Source: Azospirillum brasilense (GTDB taxonomy: Bacteria > Pseudomonadota > Alphaproteobacteria > Azospirillales > Azospirillaceae). From it: 64,000 nt of DNA. The notes beneath the pieces are model-generated. The model searched no databases, had not been told where the DNA came from, and was given only the letters and a program-made list of their open reading frames with translations. Numbering within the stretch: the stretch's first letter is position 1; each line of letters starts with the position of its first letter. The position numbers and the translations under genes are program-made. Shown here one piece after another: positions 26,356-35,387 of this stretch. The DNA lies in the NCBI RefSeq assembly GCF_007827795.1, contig NZ_VITI01000003.1, positions 1-64,000 on the forward strand, given 5' to 3'.

Positions 26356-27912
26356 ATGTCCGAAGTGGGTGGCAATCTGTTCGAGCTGTTCCGTTCCCGC
26401 TTTCCGGCGGACCGCAGCCGCCCCTTCGCCGAGACCGAGCCCGGCACGGACAACGCCCGCATCGTCACCTACGGCGATCTCGAAGCGCTGACCGGCCGCT
26501 ACGCCAACCTGCTTGCCGACCTCGGCCTGAAGAAGGGCGACCGGGTCGCCGTGCAGGTGGAGAAGTCGGTCGAGAACATCATCCTCTACCTCGCCACCGT
26601 GCGGGCGGGCGGCGTCTTCCTGCCGCTGAACCCGGCCTACACGAAGGCGGAGGTCGAGTATTTCCTGACCGACGCGGAGCCGCACGTCTTCGTCGCCCGT
26701 CCCGAATCCGCCGACGCGCTGCGCGAGGTCGCTGACAAGGCCAAGGTCGCCCATCTGCTGACGCTCGGCACCCATGGCGAGGGCACGCTGCCGGAGCAGG
26801 CCGCCGGCAAGGGCACGGACTTCGCGACCGTCCCGGCCGAGGCTGATGATCTTGCCGCGATCCTCTACACCTCCGGCACCACCGGGCGGTCGAAGGGCGC
26901 GATGATGAGCCACCGCAACCTCGGCTCCAACGCGCTGACGCTGCACAAATACTGGGGCTTCCAGCCGGACGACGTGCTGCTGCACGCCCTGCCGATCTTC
27001 CACACGCACGGCCTGTTCGTGGCGACCAACTGCGTGCTGCTGAACGGCTCCTCCATGCTGTTCCTGCCGAAGTTCGACGCCGAGCAGGTCATGGGGCTGC
27101 TGCCGCGCGCCACGGTGATGATGGGCGTGCCGACCTTCTACACCCGCCTGCTCGCCCATCCCGGCCTGACGCGCGAGGCGACGGCGCACATGCGGCTGTT
27201 CGTCTCCGGTTCGGCGCCGCTGCTCGCCGACACGCACAAGGAGTTCTCCGCCCGCACCGGCCACGCCATCCTGGAGCGCTACGGCATGACGGAGACCGGC
27301 ATGCTGACCTCCAACCCGCTGGACGGCGACCGCATCCCCGGCACCGTCGGCTTCCCGCTGCCGGAGGTCTCCGTGCGCGTCGTCGACCCGGAGACCGGCG
27401 CCAGCCTCGGTACCGACGAGATCGGCATCATCGAGGTGGCCGGGCCGAACGTCTTCTCCGGCTACTGGCGGATGCCCGAGAAGACGAAGCAGGAAATCAA
27501 GCCGGACGGATTCTTCATCACCGGCGACGTCGGCAAGGTGGACGGGCGCGGCTATGTGCACATCGTCGGGCGGGCCAAGGACCTCATCATCTCCGGGGGC
27601 TTCAACGTCTACCCGAAGGAGGTCGAGACGGTCATCGACGGCATCGACGGCGTGGTCGAATCGGCGGTGGTCGGCGTACCGCACCCCGACTTCGGCGAGG
27701 CGGTGACCGCCGTCGTGCTGCGCAAACCCGGCGCCACCATTCCGGACGAGGCGGCGGTGATCGCCGTCTGCAAGGAGCAGCTCGCCAACTTCAAGGTGCC
27801 CAAGCGCGTCTTCTTCATGGACGAGCTGCCGCGCAACGCGATGGGCAAGGTGCAGAAGAACCTGCTCCGCGACGCCCACAAGGACCTGTTCACCGCGGCA
27901 AAGGCGCGCTGA
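26356..27912 (+). CDS. matB: Malonyl-CoA synthetase-like AMP-forming ligase (518 aa)
   Basis: Adenylate-forming enzyme with an intact P-loop ILYTSGTTGRSKGAMMSH (about residues 170-187), the adenine motif ERYGMTETGM and FITGDVGKVDGRGYVHIVGR. The catalytic lysine sits in the C-terminal lid at RNAMGKVQKN. Overall sequence and length match rhizobial MatB, which makes malonyl-CoA from malonate, ATP and CoA. The linked MatR-like GntR gene supports this. No malonyl-CoA decarboxylase or malonate carrier gene is adjacent. Start ATG 26356 follows GGAGGG; an upstream ATG at 26341 would cover this site. Confidence 0.88.
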   Translation: MSEVGGNLFELFRSRFPADRSRPFAETEPGTDNARIVTYGDLEALTGRYANLLADLGLKKGDRVAVQVEKSVENIILYLATVRAGGVFLPLNPAYTKAEVEYFLTDAEPHVFVARPESADALREVADKAKVAHLLTLGTHGEGTLPEQAAGKGTDFATVPAEADDLAAILYTSGTTGRSKGAMMSHRNLGSNALTLHKYWGFQPDDVLLHALPIFHTHGLFVATNCVLLNGSSMLFLPKFDAEQVMGLLPRATVMMGVPTFYTRLLAHPGLTREATAHMRLFVSGSAPLLADTHKEFSARTGHAILERYGMTETGMLTSNPLDGDRIPGTVGFPLPEVSVRVVDPETGASLGTDEIGIIEVAGPNVFSGYWRMPEKTKQEIKPDGFFITGDVGKVDGRGYVHIVGRAKDLIISGGFNVYPKEVETVIDGIDGVVESAVVGVPHPDFGEAVTAVVLRKPGATIPDEAAVIAVCKEQLANFKVPKRVFFMDELPRNAMGKVQKNLLRDAHKDLFTAAKAR

Positions 27913-28001
27913 GGCGCGCCCGGCTTCCCCTCGCCGGTCAAATCCGTATAAGGTTCAGCGCTTTTTCCACCCGGCGGGTTGTGGACAGGCCATCGGCGAC
28001 T

Positions 28002-28019
28002 CGATACGCTGCCGTATGG
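28002..28019 (+). promoter_or_regulatory. Operator-like box upstream of TetR gene
   Basis: CGATACGCTGCCGTATGG shares the CRTACGG/CGTATGG pattern with the two boxes before ivd (10980-11017). It lies 18-35 bp upstream of the TetR start, where binding would block its own promoter or leader. Confidence 0.65.
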
Positions 28020-28036
28020 TCTCCGGAGTGTTATCG

Positions 28037-28603
28037 ATGGAAGCGAAGACGCTGAACCGCGAATCCTGGCTGTCCGCCGCCTTTTCCGCACTGGCGGAGG
28101 GCGGCGTCGAGCAGGTGCGGGTCGAGCTTCTGGCCAAGCGGCTGAAGGTGACCAAGGGCAGCTTCTACTGGCACTTCCGCGACCGGATGGAGCTGGTGGA
28201 GGCGATGCTGGAGGGTTGGAAGACCGGCCGCATCGAGGCGATCAAGGCGCAGACCCGGCTGGACGGCCGCACGCCCGCCGAGGGGCTGCGCTACGTGCTG
28301 TCGCTGTATGGCGGCAGCAGCAACCCGCGCGGCATCGCCATCGAACTGGCGATGCGCGACTGGGCGCGCCGCGATCCCCGCGCGTCCGAGATCGTGGCGG
28401 AGGTCGACCGCGAGCGCCTGCGCTGCGTGTCGGACCTGTTCGCCGGCCTGGGGCTGGACCCCGACGACGCCTTCGCGCGGGCGTATCTGTTCTACTCGTT
28501 CATCTTCGGGGAAGGGCTGCTCGCCCGCTCCGCCGCGCCGGACCGCTTCGAGAAAGCGCGGGACATCTGCGGGAAGGTGCTGGTGCCGGAAGGTATCGTT
28601 TAG
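28037..28603 (+). CDS. TetR/AcrR-family regulator, candidate leucine-catabolism repressor (188 aa)
   Basis: The N-terminal helix-turn-helix ends in the TetR signature VTKGSFYWHFRDRMELVEAM. The remaining helices form an unassigned ligand pocket. ATG 28037 follows GGAG at nine bases; an earlier in-frame ATG at 28016 overlaps the operator box. The shared promoter box with ivd implies control of the leucine operon, in the way TetR-type LiuQ proteins act in some proteobacteria. The ligand is probably a pathway acyl-CoA. That link is inferred from the sites, not from protein similarity. Confidence 0.85.
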   Translation: MEAKTLNRESWLSAAFSALAEGGVEQVRVELLAKRLKVTKGSFYWHFRDRMELVEAMLEGWKTGRIEAIKAQTRLDGRTPAEGLRYVLSLYGGSSNPRGIAIELAMRDWARRDPRASEIVAEVDRERLRCVSDLFAGLGLDPDDAFARAYLFYSFIFGEGLLARSAAPDRFEKARDICGKVLVPEGIV

Positions 28604-28616
28604 CGGGCGCGGTGTT

Positions 28617-28685
28617 GCCCCCACCCTCCCCACTTCGTGGGTCCCCTCCCTCCCCCGCCCAGCGGGGGAGGGTCAGGGAGGGGGC
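28617..28685. repeat. REPIN-like inverted repeat, family 1, short variant
   Basis: GCCCCCACCCTCCCC to GGGTCAGGGAGGGGGC around CCCTCCCCCGCCCAGCGGGGGAGGG. At 69 bp it is the shortest two-armed copy. It lies between the convergent TetR and DUF2336 genes. Confidence 0.8.
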
Positions 28686-28707
28686 AAGCGTCGCGACAAC
28701 CCCACCT

Positions 28708-29886
28708 TCACGTCCCCGTCCCGCGCACCGGCGCGAAGGGCAAGCCCGCCTGATCCAGCGCACGGTCGATCACCTCGTCCGACGCGCCGTCGAACAGTTG
28801 CAGCAGCAGTTCATCCACCACCCACTCGTTCGTCGGGGTCAGGGCGGCGAACAGGTCGGCCATCACCTCCGCCTGGAAATCGTCGCGGCGGTTGTCGCTG
28901 CCCTCGTAGCCCATGCGCTTGGCCGTGGCGATCGCCACCTGGAAGGGCGGCACCAGGACCGGCGCGACCGACGCCTTCTTCAGCACCGCCCGCAGCCCCA
29001 GCGCCCCGTCGTCCCAGGCCAGCTTGCGGGCGTTCTCCGCCGGAATGCCGGCCTTCGCCCCCAGCCCCGCCGCGAACAGCGCCACGTCGCCCGCGCACAG
29101 CACGCGGAACAGCAGCGCCGCGGTGAAGCGTCCGTTGGCGTGCAGCCAGCGGGCCACCGCCTCCACATCCTCGTTGCCGCGCAGCGCCGGGCGCAGAAGC
29201 CGCAGCGTCGCCGACTCGCGGCCGCGGTTGGCCAGCCGGTCCACCAGATCCTTGGACAGTCCGTGGCTGTGGGCCAGCGTGGCGCGCACCGCGTCGGAGA
29301 CGAAGGCGACCAGCCGTTCCACCACGGCCAGCGGCAGGCCGGGGCGGGTTGCCGCGGCCTCGCTGACCATGCGCACCCGGCCGAACCGGTCCAAGGCCCG
29401 GTGCAGCGCCGGTTCCGCCAATTCGGCGCCGGGGTTGCGCAGCAGCGCGGTCACCACCGCGACATTGCCGGTTTCGACGACGGCCCCGGCCACCCGCGCC
29501 GACACGGTGTGGCGGTTGGCGACGGCCATGTGCTTGCCGGCGTCGGGGTCCGCCAGCACGTCGAGCAGCAGCTCGTCGCTGAGGCTTCCGGCGTCGCGCA
29601 GGATCGGGAAGGCCACGCGGGCCACGTCCTTCACCAACCGCTCGGCCAGCTCCGCGGTCAGCATGGCGTTGTTGCGGATCTGCCAGGCCACCGCCTCGCG
29701 CACCGCGACCTGGGCGTCGGCGGCGAAGCAGTGCATGACCTCCAAAGCCAGCGACCGCTCGGCGTCGGTCAGCCCGCCTTTCTCCAGATCGCCGGCCAGC
29801 TTCTGCATCGTCTCGATGCGGGCCTCCGCCGACGAGGATTCGAGCAGACGCTCGACGTCGCGGATGGACAGGGATGAGTCGCTCAT
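28708..29886 (-). CDS. DUF2336 domain protein (392 aa)
   Basis: An all-alpha, HEAT-like repetitive protein matching the DUF2336 family common in alphaproteobacteria. Leu/Ala-rich helices repeat (for example SLALEVMHCFAADAQVAVRE, VAFPILRDAGSLSDELLLDVLA). There is no signal peptide or membrane segment, so it is presumably cytoplasmic. Function is unknown for the family. ATG 29884-29886 was chosen because upstream in-frame sequence overlaps the MarR gene. It ends at the REPIN between it and the TetR gene. Confidence 0.82.
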   Translation of the reverse strand: MSDSSLSIRDVERLLESSSAEARIETMQKLAGDLEKGGLTDAERSLALEVMHCFAADAQVAVREAVAWQIRNNAMLTAELAERLVKDVARVAFPILRDAGSLSDELLLDVLADPDAGKHMAVANRHTVSARVAGAVVETGNVAVVTALLRNPGAELAEPALHRALDRFGRVRMVSEAAATRPGLPLAVVERLVAFVSDAVRATLAHSHGLSKDLVDRLANRGRESATLRLLRPALRGNEDVEAVARWLHANGRFTAALLFRVLCAGDVALFAAGLGAKAGIPAENARKLAWDDGALGLRAVLKKASVAPVLVPPFQVAIATAKRMGYEGSDNRRDDFQAEVMADLFAALTPTNEWVVDELLLQLFDGASDEVIDRALDQAGLPFAPVRGTGT

Positions 29887-29936
29887 GTGCGGATGCCTGC
29901 GGATGAAAGATGCATAAGGCGTTTCAATCGAGCCAC

Positions 29937-30473
29937 TCAATCGAGGCCCTGGCCGGCGTAGCGGACCATGTCGCCCCAGATGCGGTCGAGCCGGCGCAGC
30001 GTGCGGTAGGCGGCCTTCAGATCGGCCGCCTCCGCCTCGTTGCGGACCAGCGCGGTGGCCTGCACCTGCTCCAGCGTGAACAGCTCGTCGCGCAGCGTCC
30101 GCCCCTTGTCGGTCAGGCGCAGGCGGGCCGTGCGGCGGTCGCGCTGGCTGGCGCCGCGGTCGATGTAGCCGGCCTCCACCAGGATCTTCAGGCTGTAGGA
30201 CGCGTTGGACCCCAGATAGTAACCGCGCTCCATCAGGTCGCGGACCGACGGTTCGTCGTCGCCGATCAGCATGACCATCAGCGCCTGAACCGGCCCGATG
30301 TCGTCGATCCCCTGACGCAGCAGGCCGGCCCGCACGACGTCGAGGAACCGGCGGTGCATCCGCTCGATCAACCGGGCAAGCCCGTGATACTCGGCCAGTT
30401 CCGCCGCATCGATGGCATCCGGTTTGGTTTCGGCCGGCTTGGATTCGGCACCCGCCCGGCGCTGCGTGCTCAT
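29937..30473 (-). CDS. MarR-family transcriptional regulator (178 aa)
   Basis: Winged-helix regulator. LIGDDEPSVRDLMERGYYLGSNASYSLKILVEAGYIDR is the recognition-helix region, followed by the wing DRRTARLRLTDKGR typical of MarR. The N-terminal 25 residues are charged and probably disordered. ATG 30471-30473 follows GGAGAAAAGAGGG. It sits between galE and the DUF2336 gene on the same strand and could regulate either. No ligand can be inferred. Confidence 0.88.
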   Translation of the reverse strand: MSTQRRAGAESKPAETKPDAIDAAELAEYHGLARLIERMHRRFLDVVRAGLLRQGIDDIGPVQALMVMLIGDDEPSVRDLMERGYYLGSNASYSLKILVEAGYIDRGASQRDRRTARLRLTDKGRTLRDELFTLEQVQATALVRNEAEAADLKAAYRTLRRLDRIWGDMVRYAGQGLD

Positions 30474-30487
30474 CCCTCTTTTCTCCG

Positions 30488-31507
30488 TCACTCGGCGGCC
30501 TGCGCCAGGGCCGGACCGCGGTAGCCGCCCGGATGACGGCGGCGCCATTCCCACGCGCTGCCGATGATGCTGTCCAGATCGGGGAAGCGCGGGGTCCAAC
30601 CAAGCTCGCTCCGGATACGCTCCGACGAGGCGATCAGCACCGCCGGATCGCCGGCGCGGCGCGGCCCGACCTTCACCGGGACCGTCAGGCCGGTGACGCG
30701 CTCCGTCGCCTCGATCACCGCGCGGACGCTGTAGCCCGTGCCGTTGCCCAGGTTGAAGCGGACGCTCCGCGTCTCCAACGCCGGCAGCACCCGCAGATGC
30801 GCATCGGCCAAGTCGCAGACATGGATGTAGTCGCGCACGCAGGTGCCGTCCGGCGTCGGGTAGTCATCGCCGAAGATCTCGATGTGCGAGCGCCGGCCGC
30901 TGGCCGCGTCGAGCACCAGCGGGATCAGGTGGGTTTCCGGGTGATGGTCCTCGCCAATGATCCCGTTCGGATGCGCGCCGGCGGCGTTGAAGTAGCGCAG
31001 GCAGGCGGAGCGCAGGCCGTGGCAGCGGTCCGCCCAATGCAGAGCGCGCTCAATGAAGAACTTGGATTCGCCGTAGGGGCTGCCGGGGTCGATGGTGGTT
31101 TCCTCGTCGATCGGCAGGCGCTCCGGCGTGCCGAACAGGTTGGCGGTCGAGGAGAAGACCATCTTGCACACACCGGCCGTGGTCGCCGCGCGGATCAGGT
31201 TCAGCGAGTTGACGGTGTTGCCGTGCAGATAGAGATGCGGGTCCCGCATCGATTCACCGACCAGCGACAGGGCGGCGAAATGGAACACCGCGTCGAAGCG
31301 CCATTCGGCGAAGACACGGGTCAGCGCGTCCATGTCGGCAAGGTCGGCCTCCACGAAGGCGGCGTCGGACGGCACGGCGGCGCGGTGGCCCTGGCGCAGG
31401 TTGTCGAGCACGACGACCCGGAAGCCGCGGTCGAGCAGTTCGGCCACGCAGTGACTGCCGACATAGCCGGCACCGCCGGTCACGAGTACGGTCTGGGGCG
31501 TGTTCAT
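30488..31507 (-). CDS. galE: UDP-glucose 4-epimerase (339 aa)
   Basis: Short-chain dehydrogenase/reductase-type sugar nucleotide epimerase. VLVTGGAGYVGSHC binds NAD, and YGESKFFIE holds the tyrosine/lysine of the catalytic motif. RYFNAAGAHPNG and VRDYIHVCDLADAH are GalE signatures. It interconverts UDP-glucose and UDP-galactose, supplying precursors for surface polysaccharide; the glycosyltransferase region begins about 5 kb downstream on the other strand. ATG 31505-31507 follows AAGGA. Confidence 0.94.
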   Translation of the reverse strand: MNTPQTVLVTGGAGYVGSHCVAELLDRGFRVVVLDNLRQGHRAAVPSDAAFVEADLADMDALTRVFAEWRFDAVFHFAALSLVGESMRDPHLYLHGNTVNSLNLIRAATTAGVCKMVFSSTANLFGTPERLPIDEETTIDPGSPYGESKFFIERALHWADRCHGLRSACLRYFNAAGAHPNGIIGEDHHPETHLIPLVLDAASGRRSHIEIFGDDYPTPDGTCVRDYIHVCDLADAHLRVLPALETRSVRFNLGNGTGYSVRAVIEATERVTGLTVPVKVGPRRAGDPAVLIASSERIRSELGWTPRFPDLDSIIGSAWEWRRRHPGGYRGPALAQAAE

Positions 31508-32008
31508 CGTAAATATTCCTTGGATTTGAGAAATATTCGTCAGTCCAGGCACCCGCCGGCATCAAAGGATCGTACATCCCCCGGTGGCAAGTGCAAGAGT
31601 TCCGCGATGCACCATGCCGTCAATTCAGACGGAAGGCCAGTTGACGAAAAAGAGACATGGGCACCGTGCAAGGCTCGGCGTGTGATCGGAAAAATGTTTT
31701 GGAACAACATTTTACAGCGCTGCAAATACCCCTTTCGATCGTTGTCGGACGGGGTAAGGGCTCAAAGTTGTCACACGCCGCAGCGCAGCGTCGGACGTAA
31801 GCGGAAATGGCGCGGGACCAGTCTTCCCGCAATGGGCGGCCTTTGTCCGGACTTCGTCTCAAAAGGAGTTCATGCGACGCGGCCGCATCTCAACATTTCG
31901 TTAACCATGAAACCCTTTGCATGACCGGCTTCATGGCCCGCCCCCAAACCTGAGAACGCGGGACTCCGGAACGCGGCCGGAACGCAGGACGCAAGAAAAG
32001 GAATCGGC
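31508..32008. other. Intergenic region between galE and the type I secretion operon
   Basis: About 500 bp of lower-GC divergent promoter DNA with no supported gene. It holds a perfect 8-bp inverted repeat at 31691-31713 and a Shine-Dalgarno-like AAGAAAAGGA just before the ABC transporter. No recognised sigma-70 or sigma-54 promoter could be assigned with confidence. Confidence 0.6.
31691..31713. promoter_or_regulatory. Perfect inverted repeat in secretion-operon promoter region
   Basis: AAAATGTT-TTGGAAC-AACATTTT, 8-bp arms around 7 nt, embedded in otherwise GC-rich DNA about 300 bp upstream of the ABC transporter and 180 bp upstream of galE. Probable regulator binding site. Confidence 0.45.
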
Positions 32009-33730
32009 ATGAGCGGTACGGATCGGACCCTGCTGACCCAAGCCTACCGGAAGATCGGACGCGGCCTGCTGCTGGCCGGCGCCCTCACCTTCTTCGTCAA
32101 CATCCTGATGCTGGTGGTGCCGCTCTACACGATGCAGGTGTACGACCGCGTGATGAGCAGCCGAAGCCTGGAAACGTTGACCATGCTCGCGGTGATCTCC
32201 GTGGGCGGGCTGGTGCTGTACGGCGTGCTGGACTTCATCCGGGCGCGCGCCTTCCTGGTCTGCGGGGCGGTGATCGCGCACCGCTTCAACGTGCCGGCGC
32301 TTCAGGCCGCCATCGTGGACGCGCTGGGCGGCGGAACGCGCAACGCCGGCCAGACGATGCGCGATCTGAACGACCTGCGGAACTTCATGACCAGCAACGC
32401 CGTGGTGGTGCCGCTGGACCTGCTGTGGACGCCGATCTTCCTGGTCATCCTGTTCATCCTGCACCCGATCTACGGCTGGATCGCGGTGGGGTCGGCCCTG
32501 CTGCTGCTGACCATGAACGCGCTGACCGACGCGCTGACCCGCCGCCCCATCGCCGACGCGAACGAGGCGTCGGCCAAGGTGTTCGCCGACGTCGCCAGCA
32601 CCGTCCGTCACGCCGAGGCCATCGAGGCCATGGGCATGCTGCCGCCGCTGGCCCGGCGCTGGCAGATGGCGCAGATCGGCTCCGCCTCGCTGATCGACCG
32701 GGGCGTGGTGCTGTCGCGCGGCATGGCCTCGGCCTCCCGCTCGCTGCGGCTGATCCTGCAGATCGCCACCATCTCCGCGGGCGCGGCGCTGGTCATCCGG
32801 AACGAGGCGTCGCCGGGCAGCATGATCGCCACCGGCATCATCATGGCCCGCCTGCTCCAGCCCTTCGAGCATCTGGTGGAGAACTGGCGGCAGTGGGTCG
32901 TCGCCCAGACCGCCCACAAGCGCATCCGCGAGCTTCTGAACGGCGAGGGCGCGCGGCGCAGCACCATGCCGCTGCCCCGCCCCGACGGGCGCCTGACCGT
33001 CGACCGCGTCAGCCATGTGCCGAAGGGCCTGCAGCGCCCGGTGCTGCGCGGCGTCTCCTTCGCGCTGGAGCCGGGGGAGGTGCTGGGGATCATCGGGCCG
33101 TCGGGGGCCGGCAAATCGACGCTCGCCCGCCTGCTCGTCGGCATCTGGGAGCCCACCGCCGGGGGCATCTACCTGGACGGCACCAGCACCTTCCTGTGGG
33201 AGCGCGAGAGCTTCGGCCAGTATGTCGGCTACGTCCCTCAGTCGGTGGCGCTGCTCGACGGCACCATCGGCGAGAACATTTCCCGCATGGCCCAGGCCGA
33301 CCCGGCGGAGATCGTGCGCGCCGCCCGGCTGGCTGGAGTCCACGACATGATCGGGCGCCTGCCCTTCGGCTACGACACGCCGGTCGGCGAGAACGCCTTC
33401 GCCCTGTCCGGCGGCCAGCGGCAGCGCATCGCGCTGGCCCGCGCGCTGTTCGGCAAGCCCCGCCTGATCGTGCTGGACGAGCCGAACTCCAACCTCGACC
33501 ACGAGGGCGAGCAGGCGCTGCTGACCGCGATCAACCACGCGCGCCGCGACGGTGCCACCATCGTGATGGTCGCCCACCGCCCCTCCATCGTGTCGGTCGC
33601 CGACAAGCTGCTCGTCCTCAAGGACGGCATGGTCGAGCATTTCGGCGAACGCACCGACGTGCTGAAGATGGTCCAGCCCGGCGGCGCCGTGAAGGTGGCC
33701 CGACTGGTCCGGACGGGAGAATCCGCATGA
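32009..33730 (+). CDS. Type I secretion ABC transporter, PrtD/AprD type (573 aa)
   Basis: An inner-membrane exporter with an N-terminal six-helix domain (first helix GLLLAGALTFFVNILMLVVP) and a C-terminal ATPase. Walker A is GPSGAGKST, the signature LSGGQRQRIALARA and Walker B LIVLDEPNSNLD. It lacks the N-terminal peptidase-like domain of HlyB or bacteriocin exporters, as PrtD does. It forms the energised core of a type I system with the adaptor encoded next, and is the obvious exporter for the RTX protein 2.4 kb downstream. No TolC-like outer-membrane gene is nearby. Confidence 0.93.
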   Translation: MSGTDRTLLTQAYRKIGRGLLLAGALTFFVNILMLVVPLYTMQVYDRVMSSRSLETLTMLAVISVGGLVLYGVLDFIRARAFLVCGAVIAHRFNVPALQAAIVDALGGGTRNAGQTMRDLNDLRNFMTSNAVVVPLDLLWTPIFLVILFILHPIYGWIAVGSALLLLTMNALTDALTRRPIADANEASAKVFADVASTVRHAEAIEAMGMLPPLARRWQMAQIGSASLIDRGVVLSRGMASASRSLRLILQIATISAGAALVIRNEASPGSMIATGIIMARLLQPFEHLVENWRQWVVAQTAHKRIRELLNGEGARRSTMPLPRPDGRLTVDRVSHVPKGLQRPVLRGVSFALEPGEVLGIIGPSGAGKSTLARLLVGIWEPTAGGIYLDGTSTFLWERESFGQYVGYVPQSVALLDGTIGENISRMAQADPAEIVRAARLAGVHDMIGRLPFGYDTPVGENAFALSGGQRQRIALARALFGKPRLIVLDEPNSNLDHEGEQALLTAINHARRDGATIVMVAHRPSIVSVADKLLVLKDGMVEHFGERTDVLKMVQPGGAVKVARLVRTGESA

Positions 33731-35100
33731 CCGACACGACGCTTTCCCAGCCGGCGAACGCGCCGTCCCCCCTCACCGCCGCCTGGGCGCCGGTCATCGA
33801 CGTGACGCCGCAAGAGCCGACGCTGCGCGGCACGGCGCTGGCGGGTGCGCTGGCCGTCGCCATCGGCTTCGGCGGCTTCTTCGGCTGGGCCTTCACCGCC
33901 AGCCTGGACAGCGCGGCCATCGCGCCGGGCACCATCATGGTGGAAAGCCACCGCAAGACCGTCTCCCATCTGGAGGGCGGCATCCTCAGCGAACTTCTGG
34001 TCAAGGACGGCGATCTGGTGACGGCCGGGCAGGTCCTGCTGCGGCTCGACACCACGCAGAGCGGCGCGGTGGTCGCCCAGCTTCACGGGCAGTACTGGAC
34101 CTCGCTGGCCCGGCTGGCCCGGCTGCGCGCCGAGCAGACCGACGCCAAGGCTCCGGTCTACGCCGACGAGCTGGTGGCCGCCGCCAAGACCAGCTCCGTC
34201 GCCGCCGAGGCCCTGGCCGCCGAACAGCGCCTGTTCGAATCGCGGCGCGACGCCTATCAGGGGCAGATCTCCATCCAGCGCAAGCGCATCGGGCAGCTCC
34301 GCGACGAGCTGGTGGCGCTGGAGTCGCAGCGCGTCGCCGCCAACGACCGGCTGCGCTACACCCAGGAGGAGCTGCGGATCGTCGAGACGCTTCTCGCCAA
34401 GGGCTACGAGCGCAAGCCGCGCATGCTGGAGCTTCAGCGCAACGTCGCCGACACCAGGGGCCGGCTGGGCGAGATCCAGGCCGACAAGTCGAAGGCCGAG
34501 CAGGGCATCGCCGGGGCGGAGCTGGAGATCATCAACCTCGGCAACACCCGCCGGTCGGAGGTCGGGAACGAGCTTCAGACCATCCAGGCCACCGTGTCGG
34601 ACCTGTCGGAGCGGCTGCGCAGCGCCGGGGACGTGCTGAAGCGCCAGGAGCTGGTCGCCCCCCAGGCGGGCCGGGTCACCAACCTGCGCTTCTACACGAC
34701 GGGCGGCGTCATCCCGGCCGGCCAGGGCATCCTCGACATCGTCCCCCAGGACGACGGGCTGATCGTCGAGGCCCGCGTCGCCCCCGCCGACGTGCAGAAC
34801 ATCGACGTGGGCGGCAGCGCCATGGTGCGGCTGGTCGGCTACCGCCAGCGGCTGGTTCCGCCGGTGCAGGGGAAGGTCCTCACCCTCTCCGCCGACCAGC
34901 TCGAGGACGAGCGCACCGGGCAGGCCTATTTCCTCGCCCGGATCAGCCTCGACGCAGCGGCGCTGAAGGCCCTGCCGAACGTCGACCTGCATCCCGGCAT
35001 GCCGACCGAGGTGATGATCCACGGGCACACCCGCAAGGCCATCGAGTATTTCCTGAGCCCCTTGACCGACGGCATGAACCGCGCCTTCCGCGAGAACTGA
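33727..35100 (+). CDS. HlyD-family type I secretion membrane fusion protein (457 aa)
   Basis: Its ATG overlaps the ABC transporter stop by four bases. One N-terminal membrane helix lies at about residues 35-58 (GALAVAIGFGGFFGWAFTASL). A lipoyl-type hairpin follows (VSHLEGGILSELLVKDGDLV), then a long coiled-coil (about 120-300) and a second lipoyl half plus beta-barrel (ELVAPQAGRVTNL). This is the PrtE/HlyD adaptor fold linking the inner-membrane exporter to an outer-membrane channel. Confidence 0.93.
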   Translation: MTDTTLSQPANAPSPLTAAWAPVIDVTPQEPTLRGTALAGALAVAIGFGGFFGWAFTASLDSAAIAPGTIMVESHRKTVSHLEGGILSELLVKDGDLVTAGQVLLRLDTTQSGAVVAQLHGQYWTSLARLARLRAEQTDAKAPVYADELVAAAKTSSVAAEALAAEQRLFESRRDAYQGQISIQRKRIGQLRDELVALESQRVAANDRLRYTQEELRIVETLLAKGYERKPRMLELQRNVADTRGRLGEIQADKSKAEQGIAGAELEIINLGNTRRSEVGNELQTIQATVSDLSERLRSAGDVLKRQELVAPQAGRVTNLRFYTTGGVIPAGQGILDIVPQDDGLIVEARVAPADVQNIDVGGSAMVRLVGYRQRLVPPVQGKVLTLSADQLEDERTGQAYFLARISLDAAALKALPNVDLHPGMPTEVMIHGHTRKAIEYFLSPLTDGMNRAFREN

Positions 35101-35171
35101 CCTCGCCGCCGCACCGGATCATTTCGCACGCTCCCCCGTTGCCCAGCAGGCAGGAAAAGGAGCGTGCGAGC

Positions 35172-35387
35172 ATGACCACCCAATGGGACCGGAACACCCT
35201 GAAGCGCGTCGCCGACGCCATCGGCGACGTCCATCTCTACGACAAGCACCACACCGGCGAGTTCATCGCCATGCGCCTGCGCGATTCGCTGGCCGACAGC
35301 CCCGGCTATGACCGGGCGGCGGTCGACGACAAGCTGATGCAGCTGGCGCGGGTCGCGCTGGACGCCGCAGAGGCCGGGAAAGCCTGA
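35172..35387 (+). CDS. Small hypothetical protein (71 aa)
   Basis: Not recognised. Short, charged and soluble, with predicted helices (TLKRVADAIGDVHLYDKHHTG, then YDRAAVDDKLMQLARVALDAAEAG). A good AAGGAG ribosome-binding site lies about ten bases before ATG 35172. It follows the adaptor gene by 71 bp and is the last gene before the AT-rich leader of the RTX gene, so it may be cotranscribed with the secretion genes. Codon use agrees with neighbours. Confidence 0.65.
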   Translation: MTTQWDRNTLKRVADAIGDVHLYDKHHTGEFIAMRLRDSLADSPGYDRAAVDDKLMQLARVALDAAEAGKA

